Under the pieces are notes generated by a model that was not told the origin of the DNA, did not search any database, and worked only from the letters and a program-made list of their open reading frames with translations. Made by a program: the position numbers and the translations under genes. Positions 34,922 to 44,388 of a stretch of DNA of 64,000 bases are shown here, one piece after another. Numbering within the stretch: position 1 is the first letter of the stretch; each line of letters starts with the position of its first letter. The stretch comes from Chromatiaceae bacterium. GTDB lineage: Bacteria > Pseudomonadota > Gammaproteobacteria > Chromatiales > Chromatiaceae. The stretch covers positions 124,001 to 188,000 of the forward strand of contig JACKMT010000004.1 of assembly GCA_024235255.1 (NCBI GenBank), read 5' to 3'.

Positions 34922-35767
34922 ATGAAATTTGAGGGAACAGAGCGCTATGTTGCGACAGAGGATTTGCAGATGGCGGTCAATGCCGCAATCACGCTGCAGC
35001 GTCCACTGTTGATTAAAGGCGAACCGGGAACCGGCAAGACCATGCTGGCCGAGGAGGTGGCAGCGGCGCTGGGCAAGCCGATTCTGAGCTGGCACATCAA
35101 ATCCACTACCAAGGCCCATCAGGGACTGTATGAGTACGATGCGGTCTCCCGGCTGCGCGATTCCCAGTTGGGCGACGCCCGGGTTCATGAAATCAAAAAC
35201 TACATCCGCAAAGGGATGATGTGGCAGGCATTCGAGAGCGACAGCCCGGTGGTGCTGCTGATCGACGAGATCGACAAGGCGGATATCGAATTCCCCAACG
35301 ACCTGCTGATCGAACTCGACCGGATGGAATTTTTCGTCTACGAGACCGGTGAACGTATCGTCGCCCGGCACCGGCCGATTGTGATCATTACCAGCAATAA
35401 CGAAAAAGAGCTGCCGGACGCCTTTCTGCGCCGCTGTTTTTTTCACTATATCCAGTTTCCGGATAAAAAGACCATGGCCGAGATCGTGCGGGTGCACTAT
35501 CCGAATATACAGACACGCCTGGTAACTGAAGCGATGGAGGTGTTTTTCCGGGTGCGGGAATTGAACGGGCTGAAGAAGAAGCCCTCTACCTCCGAACTGA
35601 TCGATTGGCTGAAGCTGTTGATGGCAGACAATATTCCGATCGATATCCTGCAAGGAAAGGAGAGCAGTAAAGCGATTCCCCCGCTGTACGGCGCGCTGCT
35701 GAAAAATGAGCAGGATGTGCACATGCTGGAACGGCTCGCGTTCATGGTGCGCCGGGAGTCCAGGTAA
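34922..35767 (+). CDS. MoxR-family AAA+ ATPase
   Basis: Cytoplasmic AAA+ chaperone-like ATPase, 281 residues from the ATG at 34922 with GGAG 9 nt upstream. Walker A is GEPGTGKTML, Walker B is VVLLIDEIDKAD, sensor 1 is IVIITSNNEKELPD and the arginine finger region is FLRRCFFHYIQFPD. It is 46 bp upstream of the VWA protein, the standard MoxR-VWA partnership. Such pairs mature or insert cofactors in target enzymes (CbbQ/CbbO and NorQ/NorD are examples). The target here is unknown. Confidence 0.93.
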   Translation: MKFEGTERYVATEDLQMAVNAAITLQRPLLIKGEPGTGKTMLAEEVAAALGKPILSWHIKSTTKAHQGLYEYDAVSRLRDSQLGDARVHEIKNYIRKGMMWQAFESDSPVVLLIDEIDKADIEFPNDLLIELDRMEFFVYETGERIVARHRPIVIITSNNEKELPDAFLRRCFFHYIQFPDKKTMAEIVRVHYPNIQTRLVTEAMEVFFRVRELNGLKKKPSTSELIDWLKLLMADNIPIDILQGKESSKAIPPLYGALLKNEQDVHMLERLAFMVRRESR

Positions 35768-35813
35768 ACAGGCATCGCTGCGGTTTCCATGCGCGGGAGT
35801 CGGTACCAATTTC

Positions 35814-36989
35814 ATGCTGATCGATTTTTTCACCGCACTGCGTAAAGCCCGGGTTCCCGTCACGATTAAGGAGCTGCTGCTGCTGATTGAGGCGCTCGAT
35901 CGCAAGCTGGCGTTCGCCAGCCTGGATGACTTTTATCTGCTGGCGCGCCTCTGCCTGGTGAAGGACGAAAAGTATTTCGATCGATTCGACCGGGCGTTCG
36001 GCGGCTATTTCCATGGACTGCAGCAGATCGAGGGCTTCATGCAGGCACTGATTCCCGAGGAGTGGCTGCGCCAGGAGCTCAAGCGGCTTTTCAGCGAGGA
36101 GGAGATGGCCAGAATCGAGTCGCAGGGCGGGCTGGATAAACTGCTGCAGAAGCTGAAGCAGCGGCTGCAGGAGCAGCAGGGGCGCCATGCCGGCGGCAAT
36201 AAATGGATCGGGACCGGCGGCACCTCCCCATTCGGCCACGGTGGCTACAATCCTGAGGGGATCAGAATCGGCGGCGAAAGCGGACACAAACGGGCGCTGA
36301 AGGTGTGGGAGAAGCGCCAGTTCAGGGATCTGGACGATAGTGTCGAGCTGGGTACGCGCAATATCAAGGTGGCATTGCGCAAGCTGCGCAAGTTTGCCCG
36401 CAGCGGCGCGCCCGAGGAGCTTGACCTGGATGACACCATCAGCTCAACCGCCCGCAATGCCGGTCTCCTTGATATCAAGATGGTTCCGGAGCGCCACAAT
36501 GCGGTCAAGGTGCTGCTGTTCCTCGATGTCGGCGGATCAATGGATCCCTACGTGCGCGAGTGCGAACAGCTCTTCTCCGCTGCGCGCAGTGAATTCAAGC
36601 ATCTTGAACACTTCTATTTTCACAACTGCATCTATGAAAAGTTGTGGCGCAACAACCGCCGCCGTTTCAACGATACCATTCCGACACTGGAGCTGCTGCA
36701 CACCTATGGCCGCGACTACCGGGTGATTTTTGTCGGCGATGCCGCGATGTCGCCGTATGAGCTGCTGGCGGAAAACGGCAGTGTCGAGCATTGGAATCAG
36801 GAACCGGGACAGGTCTGGCTGCAGCGCATCCTGGATACCTGGGAAAAGGCGATCTGGCTAAATCCGAGCGAGCCCAGATACTGGGAATACAGCACCAGCA
36901 CCCAGCAGATCCGTCAGCAGCTGGGAAGCCGCATGTATCCGCTGACACTGGCGGGTTTGGATGAAGGCATTAGCGTGCTCTCCAAATGA
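35814..36989 (+). CDS. VWA domain protein, partner of the MoxR ATPase
   Basis: 391 residues from the ATG at 35814; the upstream frame before it is spurious. The N-terminal half is helical and ends in a Gln/Lys-rich coiled coil and a Gly-rich linker (GTGGTSPFGHGGYNPEG). The C-terminal VWA domain has VLLFLDVGGSMD in place of the MIDAS DxSxS: the first Ser is Gly, as often in this CoxE-like family. HFYFHNCIYEKLW and VIFVGDAAMSPYEL follow. It acts with the preceding MoxR ATPase; VWA proteins of this type bind the client complex. Confidence 0.88.
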   Translation: MLIDFFTALRKARVPVTIKELLLLIEALDRKLAFASLDDFYLLARLCLVKDEKYFDRFDRAFGGYFHGLQQIEGFMQALIPEEWLRQELKRLFSEEEMARIESQGGLDKLLQKLKQRLQEQQGRHAGGNKWIGTGGTSPFGHGGYNPEGIRIGGESGHKRALKVWEKRQFRDLDDSVELGTRNIKVALRKLRKFARSGAPEELDLDDTISSTARNAGLLDIKMVPERHNAVKVLLFLDVGGSMDPYVRECEQLFSAARSEFKHLEHFYFHNCIYEKLWRNNRRRFNDTIPTLELLHTYGRDYRVIFVGDAAMSPYELLAENGSVEHWNQEPGQVWLQRILDTWEKAIWLNPSEPRYWEYSTSTQQIRQQLGSRMYPLTLAGLDEGISVLSK

Positions 36990-37063
36990 TGTCAGGCCGA
37001 AGCCGAATCGAAGGGTGATTTGGCTTCGGTGCGACATTGGTCGCGTTGGATCGTACCCGAACC

Positions 37064-38473
37064 TCACAGTGCGTCGGACGCAAAATCCGCCAGCCGCGAT
37101 CTCTCTCCCCGCAGCAGCGTGATATGGCCGCTGTGCTCCCAGTGCTTGAAGCGGTCGACCGCGTAGGTGAGCCCCGACGTCGTTTCGGTAAGGTAGGGTG
37201 TGTCGATCTGGGCGATATTGCCAAGGCAGACGATCTTGGTTCCCGGACCGGCGCGGGTGATCAGCGTCTTGATCTGTTTCGGGGTCAGATTCTGCGCTTC
37301 GTCCAGGATGATATATTTCTTTAAGAAAGTACGGCCGCGCATGAAATTGAGGGAGTGGATGTGGATGCGGGAGCGTAGCAGGTCATCGGTAGCGGCACGG
37401 CCCCACTCGCCCCCTTCGGTCTGTGTCAGCACCTCAAGATTGTCCATCAGTGCCCCCATCCAGGGGGTCATTTTCTCCTCTTCGGTGCCCGGAAGAAAGC
37501 CGATGTCTTCACCCACAGGCACTGTTACTCTGGTCATGATGATGTCGCGGTAAAGATTCTTGTCGAGCGTCTGCGCCAGGCCGGCGGCAAGCGCCAGCAG
37601 GGTTTTGCCGGTGCCTGCCGTGCCCAGCAGCGAGACGAAGTCTATCTCAGGGTCCATCAGCATATTGAGCGCAAAATTCTGCTCCCGGTTGCGCGCCGAG
37701 ATACCCCAGACCGAGTGCTTCTGGCTGCGATAGTCGCGGGTCAGCTCGATGATGCTCTGTTCACCATGCCGTCCCCTGACCATCGCCTCGAATCCGTTTT
37801 CCCCCTCCATGAACAGGCACTGGTTGGGATACCACTGCGCCGGTTTGGGTCCTTTGAGCCGGTAGAAGGTGCGTCCTCTCTCCTGCCAGGAGTCGATCTC
37901 TCCGGAGTGGGTCTCCCAGAAATCCGCGGCGACTGACTCCTCGCCGCTGTACAGCAGGCTGACGTCGTCCAGCGCCTGGTCGTTGAAGTACTCTTCCGCC
38001 CTGATACCGATCAGCGCCGCCTTGATGCGCAGGTTGATATCCTTGGATACAACGGTGACTTTGAGCTCCGGATGCTTCTCCTGCAATGCCAATGCGGTAC
38101 CCAAAATATTATTGTCCGGGGTATTGCCGGGCAGCGAGTCGGGCAGCAGTTTAGGCAGCGTCTCAGTCTGGAAGAAGAGACGACCGTGCCCGCGATAATT
38201 GTCACTCGGACCGTTTTTCGGTGTGGGCAGGGGTATGCCGGCATCAATCTGCTGTTTCCTTGCGCCGGCGATCAAGTCATTGAGGAAACGCGAGGCCTGG
38301 CGTACATTCCGCGCCACTTCGGACATGCCTTTCTTGCCCTGGTCAAGCTCTTCCAGCACCATCATGGGCAGGAAAACATCGTGCTCCTGAAACCTGAAGA
38401 TTGCCGTAGGGTCGTGCATCAATACATTGGTGTCGAGGATAAAAAGGCAGCGCCCCGCATGGCCGGCATTCAT
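37064..38473 (-). CDS. PIN-PhoH fusion protein (YlaK-like ATPase)
   Basis: Fusion of an N-terminal PIN nuclease domain (LFILDTNVLMHDP...FLPMMVLEELDQGKKG, with conserved Asp residues) and a C-terminal PhoH ATPase. 469 residues, full length. The P-loop is GTAGTGKTLLALA and motif II is IILDEAQNLTP. An OB-like region links them (about 230-260). The protein family joins RNase and helicase functions, with toxin-antitoxin-like activity shown in some actinobacteria. Its start overlaps the stop of the peroxiredoxin gene by 4 nt (ATGA), so the two are translationally coupled. Confidence 0.94.
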   Translation of the reverse strand: MNAGHAGRCLFILDTNVLMHDPTAIFRFQEHDVFLPMMVLEELDQGKKGMSEVARNVRQASRFLNDLIAGARKQQIDAGIPLPTPKNGPSDNYRGHGRLFFQTETLPKLLPDSLPGNTPDNNILGTALALQEKHPELKVTVVSKDINLRIKAALIGIRAEEYFNDQALDDVSLLYSGEESVAADFWETHSGEIDSWQERGRTFYRLKGPKPAQWYPNQCLFMEGENGFEAMVRGRHGEQSIIELTRDYRSQKHSVWGISARNREQNFALNMLMDPEIDFVSLLGTAGTGKTLLALAAGLAQTLDKNLYRDIIMTRVTVPVGEDIGFLPGTEEEKMTPWMGALMDNLEVLTQTEGGEWGRAATDDLLRSRIHIHSLNFMRGRTFLKKYIILDEAQNLTPKQIKTLITRAGPGTKIVCLGNIAQIDTPYLTETTSGLTYAVDRFKHWEHSGHITLLRGERSRLADFASDAL

Positions 38474-38943
38474 GCTGTTAGTGTTTTCACCGCTGTCAGC
38501 ACCTGTTCGACATGCTCTTTCACCTTAACCTTGCGCCACTCGAATCTGAGTATGCCTTCGGCGTCGATGACAAAAGTGCTGCGCTCGATTCCGCGCACCT
38601 GTTTGCCATACATATTCTTTAGTTTGATGACATCGAAAATGCGGCACAGCTTTTCGTCGGGATCCGCGATCAGGTCGAACGGAAACTCCTGCTTGGCTTT
38701 GAAATTCTCCTGAGATTTCAGGCTGTCGCGGGAAGCACCGAGGATAACGGTCGCGTGGCGTCTGAACATGTGAATGGCTGCCTTGAAGTCCAGGCCCTCC
38801 TGGGTGCAGCCAGGGGTGTTCGCTTTTGGATAAAAGTAGAGCACCAGGGTCTTGCCCCTGAAATCGGATAATTTTGCTGTCCGATCCCCGGTAAGATGAA
38901 GCTCGATATCGGGAATGGGAGTGCCGACTGCCACTTGATTCAT
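38470..38943 (-). CDS. bcp: Peroxiredoxin, Bcp/PrxQ-like
   Basis: Thiol peroxidase of 157 residues reducing H2O2 and organic peroxides in the cytoplasm. The peroxidatic motif is ANTPGCTQEGLDF. The residue five after this Cys, which is the resolving Cys in E. coli Bcp and plant PrxQ, is Leu/Asp here, so the protein is 1-Cys-like unless another Cys (EKLCRIFD) serves. LYFYPKANTPG and the following GASRDSLKSQENFKAK identify the PrxQ group. It lies 23 bp downstream of gcvR and overlaps the PhoH gene. Confidence 0.92.
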   Translation of the reverse strand: MNQVAVGTPIPDIELHLTGDRTAKLSDFRGKTLVLYFYPKANTPGCTQEGLDFKAAIHMFRRHATVILGASRDSLKSQENFKAKQEFPFDLIADPDEKLCRIFDVIKLKNMYGKQVRGIERSTFVIDAEGILRFEWRKVKVKEHVEQVLTAVKTLTA

Positions 38944-38966
38944 AGCTAACCCTCGTATCTGCCTAT

Positions 38967-39506
38967 CTAAAGCTTGATCGGTTCCAGCACTGCGTCCAGG
39001 TTCATCGTGTCACAGAACTCCATGAACTCCTCGCGCAGGGAGGCGATATGCACATCTGCGGGGATGCTAACCACAATATGGACCGAAAACATCGCAGATC
39101 CCGTATGTGCGGCAGCATAGCTGCTGGTTGCCAGCTCCTCGATGTTGATTTTACGCCGCGAAAAGAAATTGGCGAGATGGTGCACAATGCCGGGGTGGTC
39201 CAGTGCCACCAGGTCAACTTCATACGGCAGCAGCTCTGCCTCCTGTTTGCGCCCCTTGGTCTGCTTGGTCATGATTTTCAGACCCAACTGCTGTTCCAAT
39301 GAAGGGCAGTTCGATGCCAGCTTTGCCAGGGCGTTCCAATTACCCTCAATCATCATTGCCACAGCGAATTCACCGCCAAGTACGGTCATTCGGCTATCGT
39401 TGATACTGCACTCCAGGTCGAAGATCGCCTTCGACAGTTGAGCCACGATGCCCGGGCGGTCCTCTCCCAAGGCAGACAACACCAGATAGGATTTTTTTGC
39501 AGGCAT
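38967..39506 (-). CDS. gcvR: Glycine cleavage system regulator GcvR-like ACT protein
   Basis: 179 residues, two tandem ACT domains (SALGEDRPGIVAQLSKAIFD and VALDHPGIVHHLANFFSRRKINIEELATSS). In E. coli, GcvR binds GcvA and represses the gcvTHP operon in the absence of glycine. The two-ACT arrangement and length match. It is first in a unit with bcp and the PhoH gene, and divergent from dapA. gcvA is not in the window, so the regulatory target is inferred from family only. Confidence 0.9.
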   Translation of the reverse strand: MPAKKSYLVLSALGEDRPGIVAQLSKAIFDLECSINDSRMTVLGGEFAVAMMIEGNWNALAKLASNCPSLEQQLGLKIMTKQTKGRKQEAELLPYEVDLVALDHPGIVHHLANFFSRRKINIEELATSSYAAAHTGSAMFSVHIVVSIPADVHIASLREEFMEFCDTMNLDAVLEPIKL

Positions 39507-39806
39507 GTGCGCGAGGCTCCAAAGTGCTTGATAGACTGAACAGTTTAGCTTCGTTCATACCGGTTAAGCTAGTCCGAACCCTGGCTACAAGAGCGACTTT
39601 GGATTGGCTATGAAAATAGTAGCGACGCTGTCCTGGCTAAGGTCTTGTAGATTGCGTGTGTACCGCAAATTTTCAACAGGCCGGCCCCTACCAGCCGGCG
39701 ATACGCGGCGGGGATAGGGCGTCTGTCTCGAAGGTATGCTCCTTGTCAGCGTCTGGGTTCGCGATTTAGAATGCGCGATCAGGCCTAAAATTTCCGGGAA
39801 AAATTC
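39507..39806. other. Intergenic region between divergent gcvR and dapA
   Basis: 300 bp with no convincing gene, repeat or terminator. It must hold promoters for both units, but no clear -35/-10 or -24/-12 pair was picked out by eye. The dapA ribosome-binding site is weak (GGGAAAAATTC before the ATG). Confidence 0.4.
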
Positions 39807-40682
39807 ATGTTTCAAGGCAGCATAGTAGCGCTGGTAACGCCGATGAGGCTGGACGGCAGCGTCGATGAGTCCAGCCTGCGCGCGCTGGTTGACTGGCATG
39901 TGGAGCAGGGCACAGATGCTATTGTTGCAGTGGGAACCTCCGGCGAGTCCGCCACTTTGGATGAGAGAGAGCACTGCAAAGTGATCGCTCAAGTGGTTGA
40001 TTTTGCTGCCGGCCGCATCCCGGTTATCGCCGGCACCGGTGCCAACTCGACCAGCGAAGCAATCACCCTCACCCGTTGTGCGGCAGAGGCGGGTGCAGAT
40101 GCCTGCCTGCTGGTTACACCCTACTACAACAAGCCGACTCAGGAGGGGCTGTATCTGCATCACAAGGCAGTCGCAGAAGCCGTAGACATTCCGCAGCTGC
40201 TCTATAATGTGCCTGGCAGAACCGCCTGCGACATGCAGCCCGAGACCGTTGCGCGTCTGGCCGGAATTTCCAACATCATAGGGATCAAAGAGGCGACCGG
40301 TGATCTGGACCGCGTCCCACTGCTGCGGGAACTTTGCGGTGCTGATTTTGTTCTTATCAGCGGAGATGACGCGACTACCCGTGAGTTTGTCCTGCGCGGG
40401 GGGCGGGGTTGTATTTCGGTTACCGCCAATGTCGCTCCTGCGGACATGCATCGCATGGTGGCCGCTGCGCTGCGCGGCGATGCCGCCGAAGCCGAGCGCA
40501 TAGACAATAAACTGGCCGGGCTGCACCGGGCGCTGTTTCTTGAATCCAATCCCATCCCGGTTAAATGGGCCCTGGAGGAGATGGGTCGTATACCTCCGGG
40601 ATTACGGTTGCCTCTGACCCGGCTCTCCGGAAAATATCATGATGCTGTGCGGCAAGCTCTCTCCAGTGCTGGAATTATCTGA
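39807..40682 (+). CDS. dapA: 4-hydroxy-tetrahydrodipicolinate synthase
   Basis: First committed step of lysine/diaminopimelate synthesis: condenses pyruvate and aspartate semialdehyde. 291 residues, (beta/alpha)8 barrel. VGTSGESATLDEREHC is the substrate entry segment, the Tyr of the proton relay is in VTPYYNKPTQEGLY and the Schiff-base Lys is in IIGIKEATGDLDR. The stop codon abuts the bamC start (next base), so the genes form one operon, the conserved dapA-bamC order of gammaproteobacteria. Confidence 0.97.
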   Translation: MFQGSIVALVTPMRLDGSVDESSLRALVDWHVEQGTDAIVAVGTSGESATLDEREHCKVIAQVVDFAAGRIPVIAGTGANSTSEAITLTRCAAEAGADACLLVTPYYNKPTQEGLYLHHKAVAEAVDIPQLLYNVPGRTACDMQPETVARLAGISNIIGIKEATGDLDRVPLLRELCGADFVLISGDDATTREFVLRGGRGCISVTANVAPADMHRMVAAALRGDAAEAERIDNKLAGLHRALFLESNPIPVKWALEEMGRIPPGLRLPLTRLSGKYHDAVRQALSSAGII

Positions 40683-41852
40683 ATGAAACTAGAAAACATT
40701 TCAAAAACCATTTCACTCTCAGTTTTACTGGCGGTCGCCCTCAGCGGTTGCGGCAGTCTCCCGGGTATGGAAAAAGTGTTGCCCGACCGTAAAGTTGAAT
40801 ACAAGAAAAGCAAGCAGGCGGAAAAAAACCTGGAAATCCCACCGGATCTGACCAGAAGCAGCATTCAGGACGAGCTGGTGATTCCCGATGCAGGTGCGGG
40901 TTCGGCAACCCTGTCGCGGTTTGAAATGAACCAGCCAGCCCCAGGCACAGGCGCTGCGCACAAGGGCGGCGTGTTGCCAAAGGTCGAGAATATCGAGGTT
41001 GTGCGCGACGGCAGTCAGCATTGGCTGGTCATTGGCGCTAATCCGGAAGACGTTTGGTTTCAGGTGATCGAGTTTTGGCAGGAGAACGGCATTCTGCTGG
41101 AGGAGCAGGATCCCACCGTCGGCATCATGGTGACCGGCTGGCTGGAGAATCTGGCGGACATCAGCAGTGATTTCATCACCGATGCATTTCGCAGCCTCGC
41201 GGGAGGACTCTACTCGTCGTCGACCCGGGATCAATTCCGGCTGAGAATCGAAAAAGGGATCGCACCCGGCACCACTGAGCTCTATTTGACGCACCGCGGG
41301 ATGGAGGAGAAGATCATTCAGGATGGACGCGGCACCGTCGAGCGTACCGTATGGAATCCACGTGAAACCGATCACGGTCTCGAAGTCGCGATGCTTAGAC
41401 GCATCATGGTTCATCTCGGTAGTGCCGACCAGGCAGCGGGAGCTCAGCTGGCGGGGGCAAAAGAGAAGTCACGTAAACCGAAATCACGCCTGAACAAGAG
41501 CGGCGATCAGTTATCGGTGACGGTTGATGAAGATTTTGACAGCGCCTGGAGACTGACGGGTGTAGCACTCGACCGTGTCGGGTTCGCGGTGGAGGACCGC
41601 AACCGCGCCGACGGTATCTATTACGTCCGCTATAATGATCCTATGCGCACCACAGAAGAGAAGGGGTGGTTGAGTAAACTGGTGTTCTGGAACGTAGATG
41701 AGGCGGACATCGATAAGGAGAGCCAGTATCAGGTAAAACTGACTGCTGCTGCTCAATCCACCAATGTTACCGTGTTGAATGCACAGGGTACCCGCGACAA
41801 TTCGGAGACTGCGCTACGTATTCTGACCTTGATTCAGGAGCAGATCCGGTAG
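40683..41852 (+). CDS. bamC: Outer membrane protein assembly factor BamC
   Basis: Lipoprotein subunit of the BAM complex that folds beta-barrel proteins. 389 residues; the lipobox is ALSGC with Cys23. The N-terminal disordered part (KVLPDRKVEYKKSK...LEIPPDLT) is the segment that binds BamD. Two helix-grip domains follow, the first with WLVIGANPEDVWFQVIEFWQENG, the second with DSAWRLTGVALDRVGFAVEDRNR. An insertion of Lys/Arg-rich residues separates them. It follows dapA with no gap. Confidence 0.94.
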   Translation: MKLENISKTISLSVLLAVALSGCGSLPGMEKVLPDRKVEYKKSKQAEKNLEIPPDLTRSSIQDELVIPDAGAGSATLSRFEMNQPAPGTGAAHKGGVLPKVENIEVVRDGSQHWLVIGANPEDVWFQVIEFWQENGILLEEQDPTVGIMVTGWLENLADISSDFITDAFRSLAGGLYSSSTRDQFRLRIEKGIAPGTTELYLTHRGMEEKIIQDGRGTVERTVWNPRETDHGLEVAMLRRIMVHLGSADQAAGAQLAGAKEKSRKPKSRLNKSGDQLSVTVDEDFDSAWRLTGVALDRVGFAVEDRNRADGIYYVRYNDPMRTTEEKGWLSKLVFWNVDEADIDKESQYQVKLTAAAQSTNVTVLNAQGTRDNSETALRILTLIQEQIR

Positions 41853-41920
41853 CATCGGGGCCGGCTATTCCAGCGGTAAAGCGATTGTCAGCTAAAGTGT
41901 CGGCCACAGGGTTTACCTAG

Positions 41921-42682
41921 GTGCGCTTCGCTTCGCTGGGGAGCGGAAGCCGCGGTAACGCCACCCTGATCGAGACAGACCGTACCCGCCTGCTGCTTGA
42001 TTGCGGCTTCCCTGCCAAGGAGTTGGAGAAGCGGCTTTCGGCCTTCAATATTGCCATCGATAGTCTGGACGGCATACTGGTTACCCACGAACACCAGGAT
42101 CATGTTCGTGGCGTTGGTGTTTTGGCGCGACGCTTCGGACTACCGGTCTGGCTTACCCATGGCACTTTGCGTTGCCGCCGGCTGGGACATATGCCCGATG
42201 TCCGAATCATTCATGGACACCAGGCCTCGTTTGTAGTCGGCGACCTGACAGTAACCGCCTATCCCGTCCCGCACGACGCGCGGGAGCCGGTTCAGTTTGT
42301 ATTCGAAACATCCGCTGCGCGGTTTGGCGTGCTGACGGATGTCGGTGTGATTACACCCCATATTATCAGGATGCTCAGCAACTGCACCGCCCTGCTGCTG
42401 GAGTGCAATCATGATCGGGAGATGCTGGCCAATGGCCCCTATCCGCTTTCGCTGCAGCGGCGAGTGGGTGGCGCCCTGGGACACCTCAGCAACTGTCAGG
42501 CGGCCCAGCTGCTGAAACTGGTGGCGCATGCCGGGCTGAAGTGTCTGGTTGTGGGTCATGTCAGCGAAAAAAACAATACGCCGAGTCTGGCCCGTGCTGC
42601 CCTGGTAACGGCCGTGCCGGAGATCGAGGAGCGGTTGACTCTGACCTGTCAGGACCGGCCGAGCGAATGGTTCGAGGGTTGA
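41921..42682 (+). CDS. MBL-fold metallo-hydrolase (YycJ-like)
   Basis: 253-residue metallo-beta-lactamase-fold protein. GTG start at 41921. The first motif, FASLGSGSRGNATLIE, is typical of YycJ/WalJ-type proteins, followed by the metal ligands in THEHQDHVRGVG, HDAREPVQFVFE, LTDVG and GHVSEKNNTP. Such enzymes are probable 5'-3' exonucleases or phosphodiesterases; the exact substrate is not established. In many gammaproteobacteria it lies between bamC and purC; purC is not here, and a membrane protein follows after 3 bp. Confidence 0.9.
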   Translation: MRFASLGSGSRGNATLIETDRTRLLLDCGFPAKELEKRLSAFNIAIDSLDGILVTHEHQDHVRGVGVLARRFGLPVWLTHGTLRCRRLGHMPDVRIIHGHQASFVVGDLTVTAYPVPHDAREPVQFVFETSAARFGVLTDVGVITPHIIRMLSNCTALLLECNHDREMLANGPYPLSLQRRVGGALGHLSNCQAAQLLKLVAHAGLKCLVVGHVSEKNNTPSLARAALVTAVPEIEERLTLTCQDRPSEWFEG

Positions 42683-42685
42683 TAA

Positions 42686-43093
42686 ATGCATCTGAAACAG
42701 CTGCTTTTCCCGGCCGAGTCCCGCTTTCTGCCCGGTCAGCGCTGGGTCAATATCCTGCTGCGCACCCTGCATCTGATCGGTATTGCGGGCTTGGGCGGCG
42801 GTTTTTTCTACCCCTCAGAGGGCGATCTTTGGCGGCGGTTTTTTGATCTTACCCTGTGGTCTGGTATCGGGCTTGCCGCCATTGCTATCTGGAACAACGG
42901 CATCTGGCTGATTCAGCTTCGTGGTCAGGCGATCTTACTGAAACTGATACTGCTTGGCCTGATGCCGCTCTTCCCCGCTGTGCGGTTGCCGCTGCTGCTG
43001 GCGATTCTGATTATATCCGGTGTTATATCGCACGCACCGGCCAGCGTCCGCTACTACTCTCTGTTCCACCGCCGGCGCATCGACTTGGAGTGA
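42686..43093 (+). CDS. Hypothetical membrane protein, four helices
   Basis: 135-residue integral membrane protein starting 3 bp after the MBL gene. Hydrophobic segments: ILLRTLHLIGIAGLGGGFFYP, LTLWSGIGLAAIAIWNNGIWLIQL, LLKLILLGLMPLFPAV and LLLAILIISGVISHA. An H in helix 1 (LRTLHLIGI) and the general layout resemble small heme-b or copper-resistance-type membrane domains, but there is not enough to name it. Coupled to the MBL protein by position. Confidence 0.75.
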   Translation: MHLKQLLFPAESRFLPGQRWVNILLRTLHLIGIAGLGGGFFYPSEGDLWRRFFDLTLWSGIGLAAIAIWNNGIWLIQLRGQAILLKLILLGLMPLFPAVRLPLLLAILIISGVISHAPASVRYYSLFHRRRIDLE

Positions 43094-43120
43094 TCCGGAT
43101 TGGGGTTAACATAGCGACGT

Positions 43121-44287
43121 ATGAACACTGCATCGACGGGAATGGGAAAACAGCCTGAGCAGCGTATGGCGAGGTCGCGCAAGCGCCACTTTTTGTTTGC
43201 GGTTTTCTCCGTTTTTCTGAGTGGGGCTGCCAGTCTGTACATCGCTGAGTGGTGTCTCTCCTACCAGCGCCATTCGATTGAGCGAAGCGATCGGCTTCAA
43301 CCCGGAATGATTCTGTACGATCCGCGTTTGGGTTGGCGTCTCAACCCGAATTGGCGAGGATCGCATCAACACCACGATTTTAACGTGGAATACTCCATTA
43401 ACCGTTTCGGATTTCGCGGCCGACCGCCGTCCGATACCGCTGCACGCCGCTACGCAGTAGTTGGTGACAGTTTCAGTTTTGGCCAGGGGGTGGGTGACGA
43501 CGCGACATTTGTTGAGCTGCTCAATAGCGCATCTGGGAAGGCTGAATTTCTCAATTTCGGCGTGCCCGGATACAGTACCGACCAGCAGTATCTGCTGATC
43601 AGGGAGAGGGTCAAGCTGTTCGAGCCGGATGGGTTGCTGCTGGTGGTTTATCTCGGCAACGATCTGTTCGACAACGCACGACCTTTTCCGCTCCAGGGCG
43701 ATCATGCCAAGCCCTATTACCGCCTCCACCCAGATGGGACTCTGGAGTTGCTCAACACACCGGTACCCAGAGAGTCCATGCCGGCCGCAGCGCGCACTGA
43801 CAACCTGACTCAGCTGGTGCTGGGTGAGTCACAGTCGCCACCGACGGTGCTGCAGCGTTGGCTGGGAGATTTTGAGATTACCCGCCGGCTTGGACTTTTC
43901 CAACCCGACGATCGCGTCGACGATGCGGGTTTCGCGGCGCGTTTCAGTTACCACCGCGCACTTTTCAAAGCACTTATTGAACGCATATCCGGGAGTGCGC
44001 GTGAACTGCAGGCGGCGCTAACAGTGGTCCTGCTTCCGGGACGTTCGTATGTCGATAACCCGGCAAGTGTCTCTGCGGGCTACCAGGATTTTCTGCGTCG
44101 TTCGCTGCTTAGCGATCTCTCGTCGATGGCAGACGTCGAGACGATTGATCTGGCAGTCGCGCTGCGTGAAGCACGGGATAAGGGAAACGACGAATTATAC
44201 TATCCCAATGAGGGACATCTCTCCCCACAGGGGCACGTTTTAGTGGCCAGACTGTTGGGTGAGCGTCTGGCAAAGAAAGTTTTTTGA
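43121..44287 (+). CDS. Membrane-anchored SGNH-hydrolase-like protein
   Basis: 388 residues. An N-terminal signal anchor (about 23-43, FLFAVFSVFLSGAASLYIAEW) is followed by an SGNH-like domain: VVGDSFSFGQGVGDD (Ser117), YLGNDLFDN (block III) and the C-terminal NEGHLSPQGH (catalytic His). The sequence VEYSINRFGFRGRPP is characteristic of SGNH proteins of exopolysaccharide loci. These often act as acetylesterases or acetyltransferases on secreted polysaccharides such as alginate or cellulose. It lies just upstream of the prsT-like gene. Two in-frame ATGs compete for the start (43121, 43142). Role in modifying surface polysaccharide is inference. Confidence 0.8.
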   Translation: MNTASTGMGKQPEQRMARSRKRHFLFAVFSVFLSGAASLYIAEWCLSYQRHSIERSDRLQPGMILYDPRLGWRLNPNWRGSHQHHDFNVEYSINRFGFRGRPPSDTAARRYAVVGDSFSFGQGVGDDATFVELLNSASGKAEFLNFGVPGYSTDQQYLLIRERVKLFEPDGLLLVVYLGNDLFDNARPFPLQGDHAKPYYRLHPDGTLELLNTPVPRESMPAAARTDNLTQLVLGESQSPPTVLQRWLGDFEITRRLGLFQPDDRVDDAGFAARFSYHRALFKALIERISGSARELQAALTVVLLPGRSYVDNPASVSAGYQDFLRRSLLSDLSSMADVETIDLAVALREARDKGNDELYYPNEGHLSPQGHVLVARLLGERLAKKVF

Positions 44288-44388
44288 TTTCGGACCGTTA
44301 AACTCATTGTGCGGCTTCCGCGTGCCGAAGCTTCCATATATGTTCTGTTCGGGTTCTGTTTCATCGAATTGTAAGGAGTTAGATTCCC

